Shown in pieces: positions 9,034 through 17,779 of a stretch of 64,000 nucleotides of DNA. The DNA is taken from positions 1 through 64,000 of the forward strand of contig PBOG01000101.1 of the NCBI GenBank assembly GCA_002724245.1, read 5' to 3'. The DNA comes from Planctomycetaceae bacterium. Its GTDB lineage: Bacteria > Planctomycetota > Planctomycetia > Pirellulales > Pirellulaceae. Under the pieces are notes generated by a model. It did no database searches and was not told where the DNA came from. It saw only the letters and a list, made by a program, of their open reading frames with translations. A program made the position numbers and the translations under genes. Numbering within the stretch: the first letter of the stretch is position 1; every line of letters starts with the position of its first letter.

Positions 9034-9777
9034 ATGTCGCTTGCGATCACCTGTACAAGTTGTCAGCATTTGCTCTACGTCGAATCTGCTCATGCTAACC
9101 AGTTGGTCCGTTGCCCTGTGTGCCGGAGTGAGACGCGCGCGCTACCACAGAGTTCTAGCCTGGTCTCTGGGAGCGAGGGCAGAGAGGATACGTCCGCGGC
9201 CCCGGAGCAACAATCGACGGGTAACGAGACACAGAATTCTCAGGAGAACGGCTATGGAAGTTCTGACGAGGTCTGGTTTATGGTAGTCCCCGAGGGGCGT
9301 ACGTATGGTCCTGTGCAACGCGACGAGCTTGACCGGTGGGTTGCTTCCGGGCGCGTTGCCGAAGACTGCCAACTGCGCTGTGGAGGCGGTGCCTGGGCTT
9401 CAGCGGAACAGTTTTACCCAGCCCTGAAGTTGCCGCTCGCTAGCGTTGCAGGCAGACACTCTGAGCGACATGCCGTTGCCCCAGCAAGTCGTTCTGGCCT
9501 GCCTCGTGACACAGGGGTGACTCTGAAACCGGACCGCGGTCTGTTAGTACTCTGGATAGGCATTTTAGGGAGTGTACTCTTTTTTGTGCCCGTGTTTGGT
9601 GTCATGGCCTGGGTGATGGGCAGCTCCGATTTGAGGGAAATGAGGGAGGGTACGATGGATTCGCGCGGAGTTGTTTTGACGCGAGCAGGGCAATTACTGG
9701 GCATGATTGAAGTGCTGGCGTTCATTGTGTCAATGGTGGTTGTCCTCTTTGGTTGGCTGGTATTCAGGGTCGCCTGA
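9034..9777 (+). CDS. Zinc-ribbon / GYF_2 / DUF4190-like membrane protein (copy 1)
   Basis: A 247-residue protein. Residues 7-30 form a zinc ribbon (Cys7, Cys10, Cys27, Cys30). A Ser/Gln-rich linker follows, then a GYF_2 domain at about 80-130 (WFMVVPEGRTYGPVQRDEL). Two membrane helices (about 170-195 and 222-245) flank an EGTMDSRG motif of the DUF4190 type. GYF_2 domains are thought to bind proline-rich partners, so a membrane-tethered adaptor is plausible, but the function is unknown. It is the longer of two adjacent paralogues; the second starts 212 bases downstream. Confidence 0.85.
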   Translation: MSLAITCTSCQHLLYVESAHANQLVRCPVCRSETRALPQSSSLVSGSEGREDTSAAPEQQSTGNETQNSQENGYGSSDEVWFMVVPEGRTYGPVQRDELDRWVASGRVAEDCQLRCGGGAWASAEQFYPALKLPLASVAGRHSERHAVAPASRSGLPRDTGVTLKPDRGLLVLWIGILGSVLFFVPVFGVMAWVMGSSDLREMREGTMDSRGVVLTRAGQLLGMIEVLAFIVSMVVVLFGWLVFRVA

Positions 9778-9989
9778 AAGAAAGAGCAGCACGTGATTGG
9801 CCACTAGCCTGACTGGCCACTTTTTGCATTCACGATGTCAGTAAACTGGAAAGTTGTTTTTTTGGATGCGCTCCAATTGCAGCATAGGCCTGATCGTGGA
9901 AGATTCTCTGGTGGCAGTTGCCAGGAAGCAGCGTAGTTTGTAGTTGTTTGCTGCTGTCGTCGCCGAGTGCATAGCGAAGGACCCACTTC

Positions 9990-10574
9990 ATGCCCATTGA
10001 ATTTACCTGTGCTGGTTGTCACACCGTATTGCGGGCCAGCTCGGCTTCAGGAGATCAGGCGCGTTGTCCCCGGTGTGGCGTGTGTGAGCGTTTCTTGGTG
10101 ATGGACTATTCTGAAGTGTCTCCGGAGGCGACCCGCTGGTTGCGGGCACCTGACCAGCAGGTGTACGGGCCTTGCAGCCTTGCCGAGATTCAAAGCTGGG
10201 TTCTTGAAGGCCGGGTTGATGATGGATTTCATGTTCGCCACGGCGACGACGGCAGCTGGCATCCTCTGCGGATACAGATTTGGGATGAGTCGAGCCCGTC
10301 CCGTGGAGCAGCCTCGCCAGCGACAATCCGGCCACACCGGGCTGGCCGGATCCTGATGCTGGGAGGCGCCAGCCTGCTTTGTTTTCCACCCTTGTCGATC
10401 GTGGCCTGGTTCACGGCGCGGCGAGACCTCGCAGCGATGTGTGAGGGTACGATGGATTCGCGTGGACGCGGTGCCACACTGGCGGGGATGAATATGGGTG
10501 TGCTGAGCGTGCTCTGGCAGCTGTATTGGCTGACGGAGTGGATTCCTCCGTTGTTTCAGGGCTGGCTGACCTGA
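9990..10574 (+). CDS. Zinc-ribbon / GYF_2 / DUF4190-like membrane protein (copy 2)
   Basis: A 194-residue paralogue of the preceding gene with the same order of parts: zinc ribbon (Cys7, Cys10, Cys26, Cys29), GYF_2 at about 50-97 (VYGPCSLAEIQSWVLEGRV), and two membrane helices around the shared EGTMDSRG motif at 152-159. The linker between ribbon and GYF_2 is much shorter than in copy 1. The tandem arrangement with clear divergence suggests an old local duplication. Function unknown. Confidence 0.83.
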   Translation: MPIEFTCAGCHTVLRASSASGDQARCPRCGVCERFLVMDYSEVSPEATRWLRAPDQQVYGPCSLAEIQSWVLEGRVDDGFHVRHGDDGSWHPLRIQIWDESSPSRGAASPATIRPHRAGRILMLGGASLLCFPPLSIVAWFTARRDLAAMCEGTMDSRGRGATLAGMNMGVLSVLWQLYWLTEWIPPLFQGWLT

Positions 10575-10865
10575 CGACGGCAGGAAATGTTCGTTACAAA
10601 CGATTGTCGACATCACGCTGCGCATTGTCATGGCCGCATCGATTGATTCTTGGATGCCCGTTTGGGAAAGCGGGAACAAGGACTGCATGGCGTCCCAAGG
10701 GGATGACGCGGTCCAGGCGATGCTGGCGTGAGCACGAACGGGGTGCGCAGCACCCCATCAAACGGTTGAGCCCGGCCCTCCGGGTTATGGAGGCATGCCT
10801 TGCAGCCCCGGTGCGTCTGGAGCAGGAACTCGTGAGTGGCTTTCCTGTTTTGTTGATCCTCAGGT

Positions 10866-10895
10866 TTGCAACTGCGGTCAAATTGACCGTATGAT
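10866..10895 (+). promoter_or_regulatory. Promoter for the PSCyt1/DUF1553 gene
   Basis: TTGCAA (10866-10871), an 18-base spacer, then TATGAT (10890-10895, 5 of 6 to consensus). The leader to the ATG at 11005 would be about 100 bases. The spacer is filled by a 15-bp palindrome. Confidence 0.45.
10875..10889. promoter_or_regulatory. 15-bp palindrome, candidate operator
   Basis: CGGTCAAATTGACCG is perfectly symmetric around a central A and sits between the -35 and -10 hexamers, where a bound dimer would block RNA polymerase. The regulator is unknown. Confidence 0.5.
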
Positions 10896-11004
10896 TTCTG
10901 ATTGACTTGCGGAAGGGCGACAACGCAGACTGAACGTGGTTTAGCTTCAGATGCGACAGGGTTTATTCGCAGTAATGTATTTAATAGCAAAAGGTTGCGG
11001 TTGG

Positions 11005-13800
11005 ATGGGAAATTTTCTGCGGGCACTTCCGGTGGCGTGCGTAATTCTCTTCGAATGGAACGGTTTTACTTTGGCGGCGGAAACCGTTGACTTCGTTCGG
11101 GATGTGCAACCGCTATTGAAAGCCCGTTGCCAGCGGTGCCATAGCCCGACTACCCGCAAGGGTGGTTTAGATCTTAGCACCGCCGCCGGGCTACTGCAGG
11201 GGAGTGAGTCGGGGCGAGTTCTGGTGCCAGGCAAACCTTCTGAAAGCCGCCTCTGGGAGGTGTTGCACGAAGGAGAAATGCCACCCGACGGCAACCAGGC
11301 TTTGACGGGATCCCAGGTTGAACTATTGGAGCGTTGGATCACCCAGGGGGCGGTGTTGGGAGAGACGTCTCGGAGTCAGAAAAAGACACTGAATCAACAC
11401 GATGTATTACCGATTTTGCTACTGCGGTGTGTGACCTGTCATGGTCGTCAAATCCAGGAGGGAGGACTCGACCTGAGGTCCACCGCGGCGATGCTAAAGG
11501 GGGGGGAATCAGGCCCTGCCCTGATTGCGGGGGATGCAGACGCAAGCCTGCTGATCCAGAAAATCCGCGCCCAGCAGATGCCCCCACGCGAGAAATTAGC
11601 TGCGTACAGTATCAAGCCGGTGGAGGCTAGCGAACTGGAACGTCTGATTCAGTGGATTGAACAGGGGGCCACAGAAGTCAATGTATTGGCCGATGTTGCA
11701 AATGGTGAACCGGACTCCATGGTCGATGAGGAGGATCGTCAATTCTGGGCGTTTCAATCTCCTCAGAAGCCGGACCTGCCTGCTGCAGCTGTCTCCAACG
11801 CGTCACCAGTTGGAATGTCTGCTTTGCAGAATCCGGTTGATCGGTTTGTCCAACAACGGCTGGCAGAGAGAGAGTTGCATCTGACGCCGCGTGCCGATCT
11901 GCTGACACTCCTCCGTCGGGCGCATTTCGATCTGCTGGGCTTGCCTCCCAGCGCTGCGCTTGTACAGCAGGTGATTGAGAAGGCTGACCCGTTGGCCTAC
12001 GAAAAGTGGATCGACCGCCTGCTCGCCTCACCTCACTACGGTGAACGCTGGGGGCAGTATTGGCTCGATCTGGCAGGTTATGCGGACTCCGAGGGTGTAC
12101 AGCACAGCGATCCTGTACGGCCTCATGCTTTTCGATACCGTGACTACGTGATTCGCGCATTCAATTCCGACAAACCTTACAGTCGATTCTTGATGGAACA
12201 GATCGCCGGTGATGAGCTCGCGGATTACGAGACTTCCGCCGTTATTGACGAGGTCATATATGACAATCTGGTGGCGACGGGCTTCTTACGTATGTCAGCG
12301 GACGGGACCTTTGCAGGAATTACTGGTTTCGTTCCAAATCGTCTTGACGTGATTGATGATCAATTACGCATTCTCACGGCGTCCGTGATGGGGTTGACAG
12401 TGCGCTGCGCGCGGTGCCACTCGCACAAGTTCGATCCGATACCACAGCGTGACTACTACCGATTGGTTGCGTTATTGAAACCCGCTTTCGATGAAAACGA
12501 CTGGTTAAAGCCGATAGGTGGTGGAAACGGGCAGGCGGCAGGGAAAGTACGCTATCTGCCCTACGTCACCACAGCGGAACGCACTGCGTGGGAGAACGCG
12601 GAGCACAAACTGTCCGAACAAATTGACGCGCTCCAGGCGGCAATCGAGAAAAAGTCGGGTGACGATGCGTTCAAAAAGAAGGCCGAGACGCAAATCAAGA
12701 GTCTTGAAGCCCAGCGTCGTCCTCAGCCCATGGTCCGTGCGCTTTGGGATCGCGGGCAACCCTCACCAACTTACCTGTTGCAACGGGGGGACTACTTGCG
12801 CCCGGGGCATCTGGTGGGCCCTGGCATTCCGTCTGTGTTAATGAGTGATCAGACACCATTCAATCCGCAACCCCCGTGGCAGGATGCCAGGAAAACGGGC
12901 AACCGATTGGCATTGGCACGGTGGCTGACACGTGCCGATCATCCACTTGCAGCACGGGTGATTGTCAACCGTGTATGGAAGCACCATTTTGGACGAGGTA
13001 TTGTTGCCACGTTGGATGATTTTGGTGCCGCCGGGGCGCGGCCCACACATCCAGAATTGCTCGATTGGCTAGCGGTGGAATTCATCGAATCGGGTTGGAG
13101 TCTCAAGCAGCTACATCGTCTGTTGATGACTTCCGCTACGTATCAACAGGATTCTGCGGTGGTGCGTGAACACCAGGTGCGCGATCCGGATAACAGATGG
13201 TTATCGCGTATGTCGTTGCGACGTATGGAGGCCGAAGTTCTACGCGATTCGCTGTTAGCAATGTCTGACAAATTGGACCGCCGGGCTTTTGGGCCTGCCG
13301 ATGCGATTGAGTCACGGGAAGATGGGCTGGTCACTTCCCGGGCGCAAGATGGTGGATACCGTCGCAGTGTTTACGTGTTGAAACGTCGCACGAAACGTTT
13401 AACGATTCTGGATAATTTTGACCGTCCCCGCATGAGTCCCAATTGCGTCGATCGAACGGTCTCTACGGTGGCCCCTCAGGCCCTACACCTGATGAATAAC
13501 AAGATGGTTCATCAACTCAGCCTGTCTTTTGCGGATCGTATGATTTCTGAGACTGGGAAGTCTGCTTCAGCGCAGATTCAGGGTATGTATTTGACAGCGG
13601 TTGGACGGCCTCCAGATGTGGTCGAATTGGAAGTTCTCACAGACTCGCTGGTTGCGTTGCGTGGGCGTTGGGAAAGGCACCTGATACAGAATTCCAAAGC
13701 ACCAGATGGGCAGCAGGTTGAGCCTGCTGCCCACCGATTCGCATTAGGGAACCTGGTACACGCGATGATGAATTCTGCTGCTTTTCTGTACATCGATTGA
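11005..13800 (+). CDS. PSCyt1-DUF1549-DUF1553 cytochrome protein
   Basis: Planctomycete-type exported protein, 931 residues from the ATG at 11005, with a signal peptide (about 1-25, ending LAAE). Two PSCyt1 haem-binding units follow with CxxCH at 42-46 (CQRCH) and 142-146 (CVTCH), each followed by GGLDL and MPP motifs. Then come DUF1549 (including [18 protein letters not shown] and a third CARCH) and DUF1553 ([36 protein letters not shown]). A Lys-rich coiled segment separates the last two. It is paired with a DUF1501 gene 47 bases downstream, the usual partner in this phylum. The pair is thought to act in periplasmic redox or polysaccharide breakdown, but no reaction is proven. The frame is open 18 codons further upstream. 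Confidence 0.92.
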   Translation: MGNFLRALPVACVILFEWNGFTLAAETVDFVRDVQPLLKARCQRCHSPTTRKGGLDLSTAAGLLQGSESGRVLVPGKPSESRLWEVLHEGEMPPDGNQALTGSQVELLERWITQGAVLGETSRSQKKTLNQHDVLPILLLRCVTCHGRQIQEGGLDLRSTAAMLKGGESGPALIAGDADASLLIQKIRAQQMPPREKLAAYSIKPVEASELERLIQWIEQGATEVNVLADVANGEPDSMVDEEDRQFWAFQSPQKPDLPAAAVSNASPVGMSALQNPVDRFVQQRLAERELHLTPRADLLTLLRRAHFDLLGLPPSAALVQQVIEKADPLAYEKWIDRLLASPHYGERWGQYWLDLAGYADSEGVQHSDPVRPHAFRYRDYVIRAFNSDKPYSRFLMEQIAGDELADYETSAVIDEVIYDNLVATGFLRMSADGTFAGITGFVPNRLDVIDDQLRILTASVMGLTVRCARCHSHKFDPIPQRDYYRLVALLKPAFDENDWLKPIGGGNGQAAGKVRYLPYVTTAERTAWENAEHKLSEQIDALQAAIEKKSGDDAFKKKAETQIKSLEAQRRPQPMVRALWDRGQPSPTYLLQRGDYLRPGHLVGPGIPSVLMSDQTPFNPQPPWQDARKTGNRLALARWLTRADHPLAARVIVNRVWKHHFGRGIVATLDDFGAAGARPTHPELLDWLAVEFIESGWSLKQLHRLLMTSATYQQDSAVVREHQVRDPDNRWLSRMSLRRMEAEVLRDSLLAMSDKLDRRAFGPADAIESREDGLVTSRAQDGGYRRSVYVLKRRTKRLTILDNFDRPRMSPNCVDRTVSTVAPQALHLMNNKMVHQLSLSFADRMISETGKSASAQIQGMYLTAVGRPPDVVELEVLTDSLVALRGRWERHLIQNSKAPDGQQVEPAAHRFALGNLVHAMMNSAAFLYID

Positions 13801-13847
13801 CGGTGCCTCACTGGGTGGTGTCGCGTCTGTGAGGAGAGGAGACGGTT

Positions 13848-15341
13848 ATGCAAGGTCCGCTAATGAACGGTTTCGTGAGTTCCCCATCATCGAGGCGCAG
13901 TTTTTTCGAACAGGTCGGGAGTGGCCTTTGCGGTGCCGCGCTAGCCTCTGTCTTGTCGGATGATTTGTTCGGGCGTTCGCTGCAGGCAGCGGACCAAACG
14001 CATTCACAAAATGCGATGGTAAAGCAGTACGATTTGCGTCCGAAATCCACGCATTTCAATCCGCCAGCTCATTCTGTCATTCAGCTATTTATGAACGGCG
14101 GGCCGAGCCAAATGGATTTGTTTGATCCCAAGGAAGAGCTGGAAAAGAAACACGGTATGTCGTATTTCGGTGAGATTGCCGGCGAAGTCGAAAATCCACA
14201 GGCTGCTGGTTCACTGGTCCGCAGCTGGTTTCCATTTCGGAAACGCGGTGACTCCGGAACTTGGGTGTCTGATGCTCTGCCGCATCTCGCAGAGTGTGTC
14301 GATGATCTGGCGGTGATTCGCTCGATGCATACGACAAACCTGACGCATGAGCCTGCTTTATTTAAGATTCACAGTGGGCAGGAAATGCCAGGTTTGCCGT
14401 CACTTGGATCGTGGGTGACGTATGCACTGGGTAATGAGAATCAGAACTTGCCGGCTTATGTGGTGCTCGACGATCCCCAAGGGTTACCAGTCAACCATAC
14501 GCAGAGCTGGCAGTCTGGCTATTTGCCTCCAGTCTTTCAGGGGACACGGTTTCGTTCGACAGGGTCGCCCGTGTTGAATCTGGAACGAGACTTCCAGGAG
14601 CCTGATGGAGTAACGGGGCTGGAACGGGACTTGGTCGCGAGGCTCGATCGGATTCATCGCAGCAAGCGTCCTGGGCAACCACAGCTCAATGCCCGTATTG
14701 CCAGTTACGAGCTGGCTGCTCGGATGCAATTGGCAGCGACCGACGCGCTTGATTTAGATCAGGAGTCCCAGCGAACGTTGGATCGGTACGGGATTGGGAA
14801 GAAGCCGACGGATTCTTATGGCAGACGTTGTTTGTACGCCCGACGCCTGGTCGAACGGGGAGTACGGTTCGTGCAGTTGTTCATCGAATTTCAGATTTGG
14901 GACAATCACACTAATCTGGGAAGCGGATTGAAATCTGCATGTGAGAAGACTGACCAGCCGATTGCAGCACTGCTGCAGGATCTGAAACAACGTGGTTTGT
15001 TGGATGAGACCCTGGTTGTCTGGGGCGGTGAATTCGGGCGTTTGCCGATCGCGCAGTTACCCGCCGATAAGAACGAAAAAAATGCGGGGCGAGATCACAA
15101 CAAAAATGCCATGGTTACCTGGATGGCGGGTGGAGGGATCAAGGGCGGAGTGACGTTTGGTTCGACCGATGAGCTGGGATTCGCGGCTGCCGAGAATAAA
15201 GTTACTGTTCCGGATTGGCACGCAACGATTTTGCATCAACTCGGTTTGCATCACGAGTCACTTTTTTTTGAACGCAACGGACTTAAGGAACGATTGACAG
15301 GTGTCAATGGCGCGAGAGTGATCCGCGAGGTATTGTCTTGA
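13848..15341 (+). CDS. Tat-exported DUF1501 protein
   Basis: A 497-residue member of the DUF1501 family, which is distantly related to the sulfatase/alkaline phosphatase superfamily. SRRSFFEQVGSG near residue 15 is a twin-arginine signal. Family motifs include FMNGGPSQMDLFDPK, HEPALFKIHSGQ, ERGVRFVQLF and VWGGEFGRLP. GAGGAGAGGAG just before the ATG is a strong ribosome-binding site. It lies directly after the PSCyt1/DUF1553 gene and is probably co-transcribed with it. The biochemical role is unknown. Confidence 0.93.
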   Translation: MQGPLMNGFVSSPSSRRSFFEQVGSGLCGAALASVLSDDLFGRSLQAADQTHSQNAMVKQYDLRPKSTHFNPPAHSVIQLFMNGGPSQMDLFDPKEELEKKHGMSYFGEIAGEVENPQAAGSLVRSWFPFRKRGDSGTWVSDALPHLAECVDDLAVIRSMHTTNLTHEPALFKIHSGQEMPGLPSLGSWVTYALGNENQNLPAYVVLDDPQGLPVNHTQSWQSGYLPPVFQGTRFRSTGSPVLNLERDFQEPDGVTGLERDLVARLDRIHRSKRPGQPQLNARIASYELAARMQLAATDALDLDQESQRTLDRYGIGKKPTDSYGRRCLYARRLVERGVRFVQLFIEFQIWDNHTNLGSGLKSACEKTDQPIAALLQDLKQRGLLDETLVVWGGEFGRLPIAQLPADKNEKNAGRDHNKNAMVTWMAGGGIKGGVTFGSTDELGFAAAENKVTVPDWHATILHQLGLHHESLFFERNGLKERLTGVNGARVIREVLS

Positions 15342-15427
15342 TTTATTCTCTGGTGTGCCAAAGACGGTCTCTGGCGTTCTGGGGCAAACGGTTGGTCGGA
15401 AGCAGCGTATGCGGAGAATAATCGACG

Positions 15428-16258
15428 ATGGCAGTCGGACTACTTGATGCCTGGCAAGAGACCATCTGTCCAGTTGTGGGCATGTTGCATCTGTCGGCGC
15501 TCCCGGGTTCACCGGCGTTTGATGGTAGCTTGCAGAAGATTGAAGCTGCGGTACTACGAGACGCCGAGGCGCTTGTTGAAGGGGGGCTGCATGGGCTGCT
15601 TTTGGAGAACTATGGAGATGTTCCCTTTCTTCCGGGGCGTGTGCCACGCGAAGTTGTCGCTTGCATGACTGCTTGTGCGATTGCCGTCCGCAAGCGTTTT
15701 CGATTGCCGCTTGGAATTAATGTGCTGCGCAACGACGGTGAGAGCGCGCTCGCAGTCGCGCTGGCTTCGGAAGCCGAATTCATTCGCGTCAATATACTGA
15801 CTTCAGCGCGACTGACTGACCAGGGAATCCTGGATGGGATCGCCCATCGCCTGCTCCGTTTACGGAAAAGTCTGGGGGCAGAAACGATAAGGATTTTGGC
15901 AGATGTGGATGTCAAGCACTCCTCTTCGCTTGTGGCCAGTGCTCTCGGGGATGATGCGCGCGAATTGGTAGAACGTGGATGTGCCGATGCCGTAATCGTA
16001 AGTGGCCAGACGACGGGTAGTGCGATTTCCTGGTCCGATTTGCAGCAGGTTCGTGAGGCGGTACCAGCAGCACCTGTATGGATTGGTAGTGGGGTGACCG
16101 TCCCGCAACTGTCTGACCTGCTGCCTCAAGCTGATGGGGTGATCGTAGGAACCTCGCTGAAGGCCAAGGGGCAGGTTCAGCTCCCGGTTGACAGGGAGCG
16201 GGTCGCTCAGCTGATGGCAAGACACCAGGAAGTGACGCGTCAAATGTCAGCATCCTAG
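15428..16258 (+). CDS. BtpA/SgcQ-family TIM-barrel protein
   Basis: A 276-residue protein with family features throughout: VGMLHLSALPGSP near the N-terminus, ENYGDVPF at about 60, GINVLRNDG, EFIRVNIL, ADVDVKHSS and VIVSGQTTG. In cyanobacteria BtpA is linked to photosystem I stability; elsewhere relatives (SgcQ) sit in sugar-metabolism clusters and the substrate is unknown. Here it follows the DUF1501 gene by 86 bases and may belong to the same transcript. Confidence 0.88.
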   Translation: MAVGLLDAWQETICPVVGMLHLSALPGSPAFDGSLQKIEAAVLRDAEALVEGGLHGLLLENYGDVPFLPGRVPREVVACMTACAIAVRKRFRLPLGINVLRNDGESALAVALASEAEFIRVNILTSARLTDQGILDGIAHRLLRLRKSLGAETIRILADVDVKHSSSLVASALGDDARELVERGCADAVIVSGQTTGSAISWSDLQQVREAVPAAPVWIGSGVTVPQLSDLLPQADGVIVGTSLKAKGQVQLPVDRERVAQLMARHQEVTRQMSAS

Positions 16259-16282
16259 CGTTCCTGACGGACTCTCAGTAGT

Positions 16283-16314
16283 GGCTCAGGCACGCGGCAG
16301 TTCATGCCTGAGCC
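16283..16314. repeat. Hairpin between convergent genes
   Basis: Perfect 10-bp inverted repeat GGCTCAGGCA / TGCCTGAGCC with a 12-base loop, between the ends of the btpA-like and aroF genes. No T-run on either side, so it may be a 3' stabilising or Rho-related structure rather than an intrinsic terminator. Confidence 0.6.
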
Positions 16315-16364
16315 TCAGCGGTATCGTCACTATCTTTCAGTCGATAGCAACCCCGTGGAGAGCA

Positions 16365-17390
16365 TCATACTGCGGAGGGCTCGGAATCAGAGAGTGCGTC
16401 AGCGACCCGTTGGCAGCGGGCCATCGTCGCTTCGAACTGGGCAAAATCAAGTGACTGGTAGCCATCGCTCAGCGCGTCTGCCGGCGACGGATGTACTTCG
16501 ATGATTAGACCGTCTGCACCGCCAGCTACTGCTGCGGTCGCTAGATCTGGGACCAGATAGGAATGTCCAGTACCGTGACTCGGATCGACGACGACGGGGA
16601 GGTGTGTCTTGTGGTGCAAATAGGTCACCGTCGCGAGTGGCAGGGTAAAGCGAGTGTGGGACTCAAACGTGCGAATGCCACGTTCGCAGAGCATGACATT
16701 GGGATTGCCTTCATTGAGAATGTATTCGGCTGCCAGGAGAAGTTCATCGAGCGTAGCACTACAGGCCCTCTTCAGTAGTACTGCACGCGATGTGTTGCCA
16801 ACCGCCTCCAGCAGTCGGTAATTCTGCATGTTGCGTGCTCCCACTTGCAGCACGTCTGCGTATTCGGCGACCAATTCCACATCTTGCGCCGATACCACTT
16901 CCGTCACAACGGCCAGACCTGTTTCATCACGGGCTTTGGCCAGCAACTCCAGACCGACTTTCTTCAGCCCCTGGAAACTGTAGGGACTGGTGCGTGGTTT
17001 GAATGCTCCACCGCGTAAGGCCGTCGCGCCGGCCGCCTTTACCGCCCGGGCGCAACCGAGAATTTGTTCTTCGTTTTCCACGCTGCAAGGGCCAGCGATC
17101 ACACCTAGATGGCCTGCACCGACCTTCAGTGAACCTGCGACAACACACGTTGGATCCGGTTTGACTTCCCGACTGGCGACCTTATAGGGGGCCAGGATCG
17201 GCACGACTTCAGCGACTCCAGGGCTGCCTGCGAGCGATTCACGCGTGTCTTCACGTTTTTCCCCGATTGCTGCGACCACGGTTCGCTGGGTTCCGACGAT
17301 GGTGTGCGCTTTGAGGCCTAATCCCTCAATTCGCTTAACCATATCGTCAATTTGACTCTGGGGAGCATCCTTTTCCATCACAACAATCAT
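16365..17390 (-). CDS. aroF: 3-deoxy-7-phosphoheptulonate (DAHP) synthase
   Basis: Condenses phosphoenolpyruvate with erythrose 4-phosphate, the first step of the shikimate pathway. 341 residues from the ATG at 17390 ([10 protein letters not shown]). A ferredoxin-like/ACT-like N-terminal domain (about 1-70) precedes the barrel, as in the type I-beta enzymes of Thermotoga and Bacillus. Active-site segments are present: [37 protein letters not shown], and [17 protein letters not shown] near the end. The N-terminal domain usually mediates feedback inhibition by aromatic amino acids. The frame is open 21 codons upstream without family resemblance. Confidence 0.95.
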   Translation of the reverse strand: MIVVMEKDAPQSQIDDMVKRIEGLGLKAHTIVGTQRTVVAAIGEKREDTRESLAGSPGVAEVVPILAPYKVASREVKPDPTCVVAGSLKVGAGHLGVIAGPCSVENEEQILGCARAVKAAGATALRGGAFKPRTSPYSFQGLKKVGLELLAKARDETGLAVVTEVVSAQDVELVAEYADVLQVGARNMQNYRLLEAVGNTSRAVLLKRACSATLDELLLAAEYILNEGNPNVMLCERGIRTFESHTRFTLPLATVTYLHHKTHLPVVVDPSHGTGHSYLVPDLATAAVAGGADGLIIEVHPSPADALSDGYQSLDFAQFEATMARCQRVADALSDSEPSAV

Positions 17391-17779
17391 GGTCTGTTTC
17401 TCCGTAGTGCGCAGGTGCGTTGCTAGTTTCGAGCTGGAACAATCGGCGAACAAGCCGTGTGAAGGTCGCCAGCTCCTTGGTATGAATAGTCTTTACTACA
17501 AGTTGGAGTGGGTTGAGGGGGAGCGTGTTCTGTTCAATAAAAAAAGCCCTGAAACCGGTGAGGGTTTTCAGGGCTTTGGGAAATACCGCAAACAGCGATG
17601 GACAACTACAACATTCCTCCGGCCCCGCAACGTGGCGGGAAACTAAAGCCGAACCAGCAGTATCTGTTGAGGAGTGCCATTCCGTTATTATGCCCGAAGG
17701 TTCAGCGTGATCAACCCGCCTCAGCCAGTCCGACAGCCGAAATCTGGAATCGCTGAGGCGTTGTGATCCAGAGTGGGTT
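17391..17779. other. Gap between aroF and the VWA gene
   Basis: A 389-base gap between two minus-strand genes. It contains the terminator of the VWA gene (17539-17577) and must contain the aroF promoter, which I could not define. No gene seen. Confidence 0.5.
17539..17577 (-). terminator. Intrinsic terminator of the VWA gene
   Basis: A 12-bp stem AAAGCCCTGAAA (17543-17554) / TTTCAGGGCTTT (17566-17577) with an 11-base loop. The A-run at 17539-17545 becomes the U-tract on the minus strand. It lies about 200 bases beyond the VWA stop and before aroF, separating the two. Confidence 0.85.

Larger units (their letters stand above)
10575..11004. other. Gap upstream of the PSCyt1/DUF1553 gene
   Basis: About 430 bases. 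It holds a promoter with a palindrome in its spacer (listed) and a short hairpin GGGGTGC/GCACCCC (10740-10756, 3-base loop) without a T-run. A 122-codon frame overlapping the end of the GYF_2 gene looks like chance. Confidence 0.5.

Noticed and set aside
17389-17646. 85-codon plus-strand frame containing [16 protein letters not shown]
   Set aside because: It runs straight through the minus-strand terminator hairpin at 17539-17577, so its coding look is coincidental.
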